This document shows, piece after piece, positions 8,151-15,083 of a DNA stretch of 18,248 nt. The DNA is taken from the NCBI GenBank assembly GCA_016933985.1, contig JAFGTU010000108.1:1-18248 (forward strand), written 5' to 3'. The notes under the pieces are model-generated. The model had not been told where the DNA came from, did no database searches, and saw only the letters and a list, made by a program, of their open reading frames with translations. The position numbers and the translations under genes are program-made. The stretch's first letter is position 1. Each line of letters opens with the position of its first letter. Source of the stretch: Sedimentisphaerales bacterium (GTDB taxonomy: Bacteria > Planctomycetota > Phycisphaerae > Sedimentisphaerales > Anaerobacaceae).

Positions 8151-9218
8151 ATGGATACTTCAAGCTGCACCGTACAATTCTGCCGAAATGACCTTGAAAA
8201 GAGCAGACTTCAACAAGGTAAATGTCCTGTAAGGGATTGCTCCGCACCACTCGGAAAGGCGCCTTTTAGGAAAAGTAAAGGCCAAATGTTGAAACTGCCC
8301 TTTTGCCCGGAGCACGGCCTCAGAATTCACAAGAGTGGTTTCGTCTATTACAATGGCCCCGGGGGCGAGGCCCTGATTACTGCGGCAAAACGTAATTTGA
8401 TGTTCCACGCACAGTACTGCATCGACAATTTCGTTCGCAAATCAAACAAAGCCGAATCACATAGACTATGCTACGAAAGCAGCGAAGACGCCCTCACATT
8501 CAACGTATTTGCCGAGCTACTCTCAACCGGTAACGAGCTTAAGAAATTGCTGAGACGCATATGCAATGGCTCCCCCACAGACATTCCTCAGTTGTACCTC
8601 TGGGGTCAAAGAGTTGACCTCGATACGCCCGTTTCACCATACAACCCTCTTTGCACCGCGCGCCGTCTGTTGAGAGAAGACCGCCTCCCGTATCCGACCG
8701 AACCTGACATCATGCTCGTCGTTCCCAACAAGGTCTTGATCTGTATCGAAGCAAAATTCGGCAGCAAGAATCCAATTGCCGAGGAACGAAAGGTCCCTCA
8801 AGACCAGAAGCCGAAAAGCAAGACCGAGCTGATTGACAAATACTGTTACAGAAACAGCATCATCCGATGGAATGACATCTTCACCTTCGACAGAATGCCC
8901 GTACGCTTCCACGAACAGCTCTTTAGAAACATAGTATTTGCAGCATCTATAGCCGAAGTCGCTGGTATAGAGAAATGGTATGTAGTCAATTTGCGAAGTC
9001 AACACGTTATGAATCTCAAGAAAGGGCGGGCTGAAAGTATGCCTGTCGTGCGTAACGTTCGCTCCGTGCTTACACACGCTTACAAGAATCGATTCGTGCA
9101 TCTCACTTGGGAGGAGTTGTACGATATATGTGTGAGAGATAATCCACATCTGCACAACCTTGCTTGGTATATGAAGAACAAGACACTTAACTGCCAACGG
9201 GCATTCAACATCTTTTGA
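8151..9218 (+). CDS. Putative PD-(D/E)XK nuclease with N-terminal zinc finger
   Basis: 355 residues. The ATG at 8151 has an AGGAAA site about 8 nt upstream. A zinc-finger-like pattern occupies residues 25-55: C25-x4-C30, then C52-x2-H55. The core shows EPDIMLVV (Asp186) followed by ICIEAKFGS (Glu200, Lys202), the D...ExK signature of the restriction-endonuclease fold, preceded by a helix with acidic residues (ESSEDALTFNVF) that could supply the first conserved Glu. No methyltransferase, helicase or toxin partner adjoins it. It looks richer in A/T than the neighbouring genes, which may indicate transfer. I do not recognise a named family with certainty; it may relate to PGN_0703-like putative restriction endonucleases. 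The biological target is unknown. Confidence 0.6.
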   Translation: MDTSSCTVQFCRNDLEKSRLQQGKCPVRDCSAPLGKAPFRKSKGQMLKLPFCPEHGLRIHKSGFVYYNGPGGEALITAAKRNLMFHAQYCIDNFVRKSNKAESHRLCYESSEDALTFNVFAELLSTGNELKKLLRRICNGSPTDIPQLYLWGQRVDLDTPVSPYNPLCTARRLLREDRLPYPTEPDIMLVVPNKVLICIEAKFGSKNPIAEERKVPQDQKPKSKTELIDKYCYRNSIIRWNDIFTFDRMPVRFHEQLFRNIVFAASIAEVAGIEKWYVVNLRSQHVMNLKKGRAESMPVVRNVRSVLTHAYKNRFVHLTWEELYDICVRDNPHLHNLAWYMKNKTLNCQRAFNIF

Positions 9219-9279
9219 GAAGCAATTACGAGCATAGCCTCTTCGCTGCGCGGGACTCAGCAATGTTTGCGAGACGACT

Positions 9280-10692
9280 GTGAAATCTGAAATCTGTAAT
9301 CTGAAATTAGTTATCAAGTCCTTCGGCTGCCAGATGAATAAGCTGGATACGGCCCTGGTTGCTTCATCGCTTGCGAGGGCCGGTTTCGACCTGATCGACG
9401 GCCTCAAAGAGGCGGATGTCGTCTTGATAAATACCTGCTCCGTCCGCGACCATGCCGAACAACGAGTAATCTCTCACTTGGGCCATCTGAAGCATATCAA
9501 GGAATCCAGGCCGGACCTCATCGTCGGCGTAATAGGCTGTATGGCCCAGCGCCTCGGTGACAAACTCCTCGAACACGAAGCCGTCAACATAGTCTGCGGC
9601 CCGGCCCAGATACCGCAGATTGCAAACCTCATCAAAGAGGCAATCGAGAAGAACAAGAAGGAATTGGCGATAACCGAGCAGATTCGTAAGCCCGCCCCTC
9701 AGCCCGACAGCGACGCCCTCGAAGAATTCGAATCAGCCTACGGAATCGACGACAAGGCCATCCCCGGCCAGGCCTTCGTCCGCGTAATGCGGGGATGCGA
9801 CAAATTCTGCACATACTGCATCGTCCCCTACGTCCGCGGCCCCGAGGTCTCACGCCCGCCAGAAGCGATAATCGACCAGATAAAGAGACTCGCCGACGCC
9901 GGCATAAAGCAGGTTACTCTCCTCGGCCAGGCCGTCAACTGCTACGAGTACAAAGCAGCCGAGAAGACATACTCCCTCGCGGACATCCTCGCCAACGCCG
10001 CCGACATCGAAGGCATCGAATGGATAAAATTCGTCACCAACTATCCAACCGAGAAATACTTCGACCAAATTCTACAGTTAATGCCCGACTCGCCCAAAGT
10101 CTGCCCCTACCTTCACATGCCCGCCCAGAGCGGCTCCGACAAAATCCTCCGGGCAATGAACCGCCGATACACCGCCCAATGGTATCTCGACCTTCTCGAT
10201 AAGGCCCGGTCCATAGTCCCCGACATCGCAATCGCAGGCGATTTCATAGTAGGCTTTCCCGGCGAGACAGACGACGATTTCCAGGCAACCGTCGAGCTGA
10301 TCAAAAAGGCCCGCTACAAAAATTGCTTCGTCTTCAAGTATTCCCCCCGCCCAGGAACTACAGCGGATAAGAGACTGCAAGACACCGTCCCGCCGGATGT
10401 AAAGCAGGCCCGAAACATCGAACTGCTCGCAGTCCAGGAGAAAATCAGCGAAGAATTGAGCCGTGAATTCCTCGGCAAAACCGTAAAAGTGCTCGTAGAA
10501 GGCCCAAGCAAAAAACCACACCTAAACGCCGCCGAGAGCAATAACAACCCCCAGCTCGTCGCCCGAACCGCAACCGACCACATAGTAGTATTCAACGCCC
10601 CCGAATCCCTCGCAGGCCGATTCGCAACCGTCAGAATAACAAAAACCACCCCCCTAACCCTCTTCGCAAAGTTGACAGAATCCCAAGAATAG
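9280..10692 (+). CDS. miaB: tRNA-2-methylthio-N6-dimethylallyladenosine synthase MiaB
   Basis: 470 residues. Cytosolic radical SAM methylthiotransferase that converts i6A37 to ms2i6A37 in tRNAs reading UNN codons. The N-terminal MTTase domain has its three cluster cysteines: Cys17 (SFGCQMN), Cys53 (NTCSVRDHAEQR) and Cys87 (GCMAQR). The radical SAM cluster is Cys173, Cys177 and Cys180 (GCDKFCTYCIVPYVRG). Later strands (PYLHMPAQSGSD, GDFIVGFPGET) and a C-terminal TRAM-like region (FLGKTVKVLVEG) complete the family order. NTCSVRDHAEQR and GCMAQR favour MiaB over RimO or MtaB. The start is uncertain: the GTG at 9280 has only a weak GAG 6 nt upstream, and the first nine residues after it are encoded by a 7-bp tandem array. 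No ATG or GTG lies nearer to the conserved SFGCQMN. The next gene starts 19 nt after the stop. Confidence 0.93.
   Translation: MKSEICNLKLVIKSFGCQMNKLDTALVASSLARAGFDLIDGLKEADVVLINTCSVRDHAEQRVISHLGHLKHIKESRPDLIVGVIGCMAQRLGDKLLEHEAVNIVCGPAQIPQIANLIKEAIEKNKKELAITEQIRKPAPQPDSDALEEFESAYGIDDKAIPGQAFVRVMRGCDKFCTYCIVPYVRGPEVSRPPEAIIDQIKRLADAGIKQVTLLGQAVNCYEYKAAEKTYSLADILANAADIEGIEWIKFVTNYPTEKYFDQILQLMPDSPKVCPYLHMPAQSGSDKILRAMNRRYTAQWYLDLLDKARSIVPDIAIAGDFIVGFPGETDDDFQATVELIKKARYKNCFVFKYSPRPGTTADKRLQDTVPPDVKQARNIELLAVQEKISEELSREFLGKTVKVLVEGPSKKPHLNAAESNNNPQLVARTATDHIVVFNAPESLAGRFATVRITKTTPLTLFAKLTESQE
9283..9310 (+). repeat. 7-bp tandem array at the start of miaB
   Basis: Four units of 7 bp: AAATCTG twice, TAATCTG, AAATTAG. 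The array begins directly after the GTG start codon and encodes residues 2-10 of MiaB. Two arrays with the same AAATCTG unit lie at 14923-14957 and 15044-15078. Confidence 0.75.
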
Positions 10693-10711
10693 CGCATACA
10701 AGGCATTTGAT

Positions 10712-11491
10712 ATGAAAAGCCTCAGAGAAAAAACCGGCTACATCTGCGATATGGACGGCGTCATCTACCACGGCGACAGACTCGTCGAGGGCGCCAGCGA
10801 CTTCGTCCAATGGCTCAAAGACAACGGCAAGAAGTTCCTCTTCCTCACCAACAGCTCCGCAAAATCGCCCAAGGAGCTCCGCCAGAAACTCGCCCGCATG
10901 GGCATCGACGTCGCCACCGAGTCCTTCTACACCTCCGCCCAGGCGACCGCAAGCTTCCTTGCCGAGCAGAATCCGAACGTCGGCGTCTATGCCCTCGGCG
11001 AATCCGGCCTGATTAACGCGCTTCACGACGCCGGCTTCTACATCGACAACGTCAATCCCGAATACGTAGTCGTCGGCGAATCGCGCACCTACAACTTCGA
11101 GCAGATTGAGCTCGCCGTCCACCTCGTCCTCAACGGTGCAAAGCTCATCGGAACAAATTCCGACCTCACCGGCCCCTCCGAAAAAGGCATCGTCCCCGCC
11201 TGCCGCGCGCTTGTCGCACCGATAGAATTGGCCACCGACAGAAAGGCATATTTCATAGGAAAGCCCAATCCCCTTATGATGCGTCACGCGATAAAGAGAA
11301 TCGGCTGCCAGCGAAAGGAGACCCTCATCATCGGCGACAGGATGGATACCGACATCATCGCCGGTATAGAATCGGAAATAGAAACCGCCCTCGTCCTCAG
11401 CGGAATAACGAAAAGAGAAGACCTCGCCCTCTTCCCCTATCGGCCGGACCACATCCTCGAAAAAGCCGCAGACATCATCAATCTCGACTGA
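10712..11491 (+). CDS. NagD-like HAD superfamily (subclass IIA) phosphatase
   Basis: 259 residues, close to E. coli NagD in length. HAD motif I is CDMDGVIYHG (Asp13 nucleophile, Asp15 general acid/base). Motif II is FLTNSS (Thr46-Asn47-Ser48). Motif III is FIGKPNPLMM (Lys184). Motif IV is IGDRMDTD (Asp209, Asp214). The large cap between motifs II and III fits class C2/IIA, whose members dephosphorylate UMP, other nucleotides or small sugar phosphates in the cytosol; the substrate here cannot be assigned. It follows miaB by 19 nt with only a weak AAGG upstream of the ATG, so it is probably co-transcribed. Its stop lies 9 bp from the stop of the convergent transporter gene, with no hairpin terminator between them. 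Confidence 0.88.
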   Translation: MKSLREKTGYICDMDGVIYHGDRLVEGASDFVQWLKDNGKKFLFLTNSSAKSPKELRQKLARMGIDVATESFYTSAQATASFLAEQNPNVGVYALGESGLINALHDAGFYIDNVNPEYVVVGESRTYNFEQIELAVHLVLNGAKLIGTNSDLTGPSEKGIVPACRALVAPIELATDRKAYFIGKPNPLMMRHAIKRIGCQRKETLIIGDRMDTDIIAGIESEIETALVLSGITKREDLALFPYRPDHILEKAADIINLD

Positions 11492-11500
11492 CTAAGCACC

Positions 11501-12958
11501 CTACTTCCCGAACAAAACGCTCGGCATCTGGACCACGCAGAAATACCCGAACACAAGGAACGCAATTACCAGCCCGACCGCGAAAGCCGGGCTCGGCCTC
11601 AGCACGCTTAGAGCCTCCCTGCTGAGCAGCTTCGGCATCACCACGAACAGACCCACCGCAACCAATATCGCCTGCATAGGCGTCAGCAGCAGCCCGTCCA
11701 TCAGCGCCGCAAACTGCACCAGCACCACCGGCTTCTCCTTGAAAAAAAATACAATAACCATATTCGCGCACAAAAAGAACAGCAAAAACATCCGAAATTG
11801 CGTCTTCCACTTGAAGCGTTTGTCATACCCCGGAATACAGATCCTGCACGAATCGGCAAGCAGCCTCGGCCAGCCCGCAAGCTGCCCGATTTGCGTCGAA
11901 ATCAAAGCCGCCGCCCCGGCTAACATAAACAGAAATCCGCCCCCCGACCCCCACTTCGACGAGAACAGAGTCGAAAGCTTTATCGCCACATCCGGCCCTT
12001 CCGGAGCGACCTGCGCCGGCCCAAGTACCCCGGCTCCCGCAATGTAAAATGCCCCGGTGACAACAATCCCGATAACCATCGCAAGCGAAGAATCCAGATA
12101 AAGCACCCGGCACCAGCCCTTAATCCGTTCCGCAGCATCCCGCGTCATCCGCCCCAGGCTCGCCGTATCCGCAGGCCGGCCGTAACCGCGACCCGCCGTC
12201 GCACCGTACCCAGCCCCGATTACCCAATAAGTGTACCAAACCTGGCTCGCAAATCCCCCTGCCCCCCACCCGAGCAGAGGCAGTACCTCCTTCCACGGAT
12301 TTACGCTCACCCCCTTCAGCGATGCCGCCCACTGAGGAACACCCGGCACGCTGAACGCAAGGCTCCGCAGAATCACCCCAACACCGGGAAAAACATGCGC
12401 CGCTACATAAATCACGCCCAGCACAATAATCAGCACGAGGAAGCTCATCACCATCTTCAACACATTGAACATCCCCGACCACACCACCGCCACCGCAACG
12501 ATAGTAACCGCCCACCCGCAAAGCCCCGGAAATATCTTGGCTATCGACCCCGGCACCACGCTCGACGGGATCAGGCTGCTGACAAACACACCCGCCGCCG
12601 TAACCACAGCCCCGATTGAGAACGTCGCAGCCAGAAACTGCACCGCCAGCACAACCCACACCGCCCAGTGCCTCGGCCCCGGCATCCGGGCGAGCATATC
12701 GATCATCCCCTCGCCGGTGCAAACCGTATATCGCGCCCCGCTCATACCGATCCAGAACTTCAGGAAGATCCCCACCACTATCGCCCACAGCACCGCCGTA
12801 CCCAAGATCGCCCCCGTCCGCGTAGCCAAAATAACCTCCCCAGACCCGATATACTCCGCAGCCCAAACAAACGAAGGCCCCACCATAGCCAGCGCCGCAA
12901 GACCAGCCGGCGCCCTCTTGATCTTAATGCCGCCCTCCGTCTTGGATTCGTCTGCCAT
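11501..12958 (-). CDS. Nramp-related membrane transporter lacking DPGN and MPH motifs
   Basis: 485 residues from the ATG at 12958, chosen because GAAGG lies 8-9 nt upstream; the frame extends to 13066, but the extra 36 residues include 7-bp-array-flanking sequence and have no ribosome site. About ten or more hydrophobic segments are visible. The first membrane segment (MVGPSFVWAAEYIGSGEVILATRTGA) has the Nramp look, but the metal-binding DPGN is replaced by GSGE (residues 38-41). The sixth segment reads GWGAGGFASQVWYTYW, where canonical Nramps have MPH. The protein may therefore carry a different ion or solute, as described for Nramp-related magnesium and aluminium transporters, but those have their own signatures that I have not matched. 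It sits divergent to the second isomerase-like gene and tail-to-tail with the NagD-like gene. Confidence 0.75.
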   Translation of the reverse strand: MADESKTEGGIKIKRAPAGLAALAMVGPSFVWAAEYIGSGEVILATRTGAILGTAVLWAIVVGIFLKFWIGMSGARYTVCTGEGMIDMLARMPGPRHWAVWVVLAVQFLAATFSIGAVVTAAGVFVSSLIPSSVVPGSIAKIFPGLCGWAVTIVAVAVVWSGMFNVLKMVMSFLVLIIVLGVIYVAAHVFPGVGVILRSLAFSVPGVPQWAASLKGVSVNPWKEVLPLLGWGAGGFASQVWYTYWVIGAGYGATAGRGYGRPADTASLGRMTRDAAERIKGWCRVLYLDSSLAMVIGIVVTGAFYIAGAGVLGPAQVAPEGPDVAIKLSTLFSSKWGSGGGFLFMLAGAAALISTQIGQLAGWPRLLADSCRICIPGYDKRFKWKTQFRMFLLFFLCANMVIVFFFKEKPVVLVQFAALMDGLLLTPMQAILVAVGLFVVMPKLLSREALSVLRPSPAFAVGLVIAFLVFGYFCVVQMPSVLFGK

Positions 12959-13061
12959 AAAGTGCCCCTTCTTTATTTTGTTCGACCAATCGAATTCAAA
13001 CGCCGCCAGCATACCCCCCGCCGCCGCACCCGTCCACACATTTCTCCCGCCACCGCAGCGC

Positions 13062-13089
13062 ATCAATAATCAATTATCAATCATCAATC
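13062..13089. repeat. 7-bp tandem array between transporter and isomerase-like gene 2
   Basis: Four exact-period units of consensus ATCAATN (last base A, T, C, C). A similar two-and-a-half-unit array (TCAATAA) lies at 17260-17277. Confidence 0.75.
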
Positions 13090-13104
13090 GCACCATGTTT
13101 TCCC

Positions 13105-13132
13105 TTGCATCCCGCCGAATTCCTGCTACCAT
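13105..13132 (+). promoter_or_regulatory. Weak candidate promoter of isomerase-like gene 2
   Basis: TTGCAT (13105-13110), 16 bp, TACCAT (13127-13132). The match is modest, and nothing better was seen in the 144-bp gap before the gene. Confidence 0.3.
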
Positions 13133-13210
13133 TTCACCATACGAAGACAACCTGGTCGCAATACTTCACAACAATGAATTAGACCTTCTCTAATCGTAGG
13201 AGATTGAACT

Positions 13211-14773
13211 ATGAGAACGAACCAATTACCATCCGGATGTGCTTGCTGCCCGATGAACCGCAGACAATTCCTCACAAAGTGTGCCGCCTGCGTACCCGCC
13301 GCCGGCCTGCTCGCCGCGCCCACCCGGCTCAGCGCCGCCGACACCGACCCCAAAGTGAAAATCCGAATAATCTACTCCCTCCACGGCCCGCAGCAAACCC
13401 AGCCCGACTGGCCCAACATAGGCTTCGACTTCCAGCCCGTCATGGACCGCATCAACAAAGAGCTTACCAGCCGCTGCCACGCCTTCCAATTCCTCACATC
13501 CCTCGCAAACGGCCCCGAGCAGGCCCAAAAAATCCTCGACGACGACAAATCCGCCGACATCGACGGCTACCTCGTCTATCAGATGAACTGCTGGAACCGA
13601 GTCGTCCAAACGATGGCCGCATCCGGCAAGCCGGTCCTCTACGCCGACTTCCAATTCGCAGGCAGCGGCGGATTCCTCGTCTATACCGCAGGCTTCATCC
13701 GCAGCAACGCACCCAACGTCGGCTTCGTAGCTTCATCCAAAATGAATGACCTCGTCGAGGCGGTCAACTGCTTCGCAATCGTCAAGAAAGGCGGCTCGAC
13801 CGCCGATTTCGTCGCAGCCACCGCAAAGGTCCGCGCCGCCGGCACGCCCAGGCCCGGCAGCCTCGACTGTAAGCCCGACCAGCTAACAACAATCTCGCCC
13901 AAAGAATGTCTCCAGAAAATGAAAGAGTCCCGCATCCTCGCAATCCGCAGCCAGGACTCCGGCCCCGGCGCACCCATCATGGGAATACCCGTCGATAACG
14001 TCGCATTCGCCGAGCTAAACGAGGCATGGAGCGCGGCCGACAAGGACGAAGCATCCGCAATCGCTGACCGATGGCAGAAAGACGCTAAGAAAATCGAAGG
14101 CGTCTCTCGCGAAACACTCGATACATCCGCCGCAATGTACCTCGCCGAGAAAGCCGTCCTCAAAAAGCACAACGCCAACGCAATCAGCATCAACTGTCTC
14201 GGAGGATTCTACGGCGGACACATCCACGCATACCCATGCCTCGGATTCCACGAATTGAACAACCAGGGCCTCATCGGAGCCTGCGAGTGCGACCTCCGCT
14301 CCACCTCGACGATGGTAACAGTAACCGCCCTTACCCAGGGCCGCCCGGGCTACATCTCAGACCCCGTAATAGACACCGCAAAGCGACAAATAATCTACGC
14401 ACACTGCGTCGCCCACAATCGCCCCTTCGGACCCGACGGCAAAAAGAACCCATTCGAGATACTCACACACTCCGAGGACCGACAGGGAGCAGCCGTCCGC
14501 TCAATCCTGCCCCCCGGATACATGACCACATCCCTCGAATTCGACCAGGGCAGAAAGCAGATCCTCTTCCACCGGGGCAAGTCCGTCGGCAACGACCCCG
14601 ACGACCGGGCCTGCAGAACAAAGCTCGCCGCAGAGCCTATCGGCGACATCGAGAAGCTCTTCACGATGTGGGACCAGTGGGGATGGCACAGGGTAACATT
14701 CTACGGCGACCTGAAAGAACCAATCTACGCACTCGCCGAGGAAATGGGATACAAAGTCCTCGAAGAAGCATAG
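13211..14773 (+). CDS. Tat-exported L-fucose/L-arabinose isomerase-fold protein (paralog 2)
   Basis: 520 residues. AGGAGA (13198-13203) lies 7 nt before the ATG. The N-terminus reads GCACCPMNRRQFLTKCAACV: a twin-arginine motif preceded by a short cysteine-rich lead. An in-frame ATG at 13253 (MNRRQF) would give the conventional Tat start but lacks a ribosome site. The C-terminal half aligns by eye with the protein at 3686-5113: INCLGG, then GLIGACECDLRSTSTM, then GYISDPVID, DRACRTK for GCRTQ, WHRVTFYGD for HRVVFFGD, and the shared ending MGYKVLEEA. Candidate metal ligands are Glu359, Asp384 and His493. The N-terminal half is more divergent and longer, so substrate or partner probably differs. 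The gene stands alone and convergent to the methyltransferase, with a GCCACGAAGGC repeat just after its stop. Confidence 0.65.
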   Translation: MRTNQLPSGCACCPMNRRQFLTKCAACVPAAGLLAAPTRLSAADTDPKVKIRIIYSLHGPQQTQPDWPNIGFDFQPVMDRINKELTSRCHAFQFLTSLANGPEQAQKILDDDKSADIDGYLVYQMNCWNRVVQTMAASGKPVLYADFQFAGSGGFLVYTAGFIRSNAPNVGFVASSKMNDLVEAVNCFAIVKKGGSTADFVAATAKVRAAGTPRPGSLDCKPDQLTTISPKECLQKMKESRILAIRSQDSGPGAPIMGIPVDNVAFAELNEAWSAADKDEASAIADRWQKDAKKIEGVSRETLDTSAAMYLAEKAVLKKHNANAISINCLGGFYGGHIHAYPCLGFHELNNQGLIGACECDLRSTSTMVTVTALTQGRPGYISDPVIDTAKRQIIYAHCVAHNRPFGPDGKKNPFEILTHSEDRQGAAVRSILPPGYMTTSLEFDQGRKQILFHRGKSVGNDPDDRACRTKLAAEPIGDIEKLFTMWDQWGWHRVTFYGDLKEPIYALAEEMGYKVLEEA

Positions 14774-14778
14774 GATAA

Positions 14779-14806
14779 GCCACGAAGGCACAAAGACACG
14801 AAGAAG
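14779..14806 (+). repeat. GCCACGAAGGC dispersed element, copy 1
   Basis: The element (GCCACGAAGGCACAAAGACA and onward through ACGAAGAAG) starts 5 nt after the TAG of the isomerase-like gene 2. A second copy in the opposite orientation at 17542-17568 also directly follows a stop codon. Confidence 0.75.
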
Positions 14807-14841
14807 AAACCCGCAGATAAACAAGCCGGGAGGGTTACGAA

Positions 14842-14876
14842 GACAGAATACAGAAGACAGGAGACTGAAGACAGAA
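14842..14876 (+). repeat. 7-bp tandem array, GACAGAA family
   Basis: Five degenerate units with consensus GACAGAA (variants TACAGAA, GACAGGA, GACTGAA), with strict 7-bp spacing. Confidence 0.7.
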
Positions 14877-14922
14877 GCTACAGACAAAAGGGCGACCGGA
14901 TGTGTTGCTTTCTCGCCGCAAT

Positions 14923-14957
14923 CAATCTGAAATCTGAAATCTTGAATCTGAAATCGC
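14923..14957 (+). repeat. 7-bp tandem array, AAATCTG family
   Basis: Five units at 7-bp spacing: CAATCTG, AAATCTG, AAATCTT, GAATCTG, AAATCGC. The unit is the same as in the miaB start array. Confidence 0.75.
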
Positions 14958-14970
14958 GTCTCCCATTTGT

Positions 14971-15027
14971 CATTGCGAGGAGGCCATTACTTACCTGCCT
15001 ATAAGGCAGGCGACGCGGCAATCTCCT
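14971..15027. repeat. REP-like nested inverted repeat (CATTGCGAGG ... GCAATCTCC)
   Basis: Outer arms ATTGC and GCAAT enclose a perfect hairpin, CCTGCCT-ATA-AGGCAGG (14994-15010). I recall the flanks, CATTGCGAGG and GCAATCTCC, as a dispersed element in many environmental genomes. It could also act as the shared 3' end for the two convergent genes. Confidence 0.6.
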
Positions 15028-15043
15028 CCCTTCCGCCCCCAAT

Positions 15044-15078
15044 CAATCTGAAATCTGAGATTTGAGATTTGAAATTCG
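15044..15078 (+). repeat. 7-bp tandem array adjoining the methyltransferase stop
   Basis: Five units at 7-bp spacing: CAATCTG, AAATCTG, AGATTTG twice, AAATTCG. It ends 6 bp from the stop of the methyltransferase gene. Confidence 0.75.
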
Positions 15079-15083
15079 CGGAG

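Larger units (their letters stand above)
14774..15083. other. Repeat-filled convergent intergenic gap
   Basis: The 310-bp gap between two convergent genes contains, in order, a GCCACGAAGGC element, a GACAGAA array, an AAATCTG array, a nested inverted repeat and another AAATCTG array. I see no gene or promoter in it. Confidence 0.7.

Noticed and set aside
8634..9407. Minus-strand frame of 257 codons over the nuclease and miaB start
   Set aside because: It overlaps two supported plus-strand genes and shows no recognisable motif or ribosome site.
10631..11452. Minus-strand frame of 273 codons over the NagD-like gene
   Set aside because: It is a shadow of the HAD gene, whose four motifs are intact; the translation is glycine/valine/acid-rich as expected from an antisense GC-rich frame.
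12120..12866. Minus-strand frame of 248 codons over the transporter gene
   Set aside because: It is another frame of the transporter with glycine/cysteine-rich translation and no family match; the transporter frame has clear membrane segments.
12465..13193. Plus-strand frame of 242 codons across the transporter start and the intergenic gap
   Set aside because: It is antisense to the transporter and runs through the 7-bp array and the candidate promoter of the next gene; it has no ribosome site.
14842..15078. Closely spaced direct repeats resembling a CRISPR array
   Set aside because: Units are 7 bp, contiguous and degenerate, with no unique spacers of constant length and no cas genes nearby.
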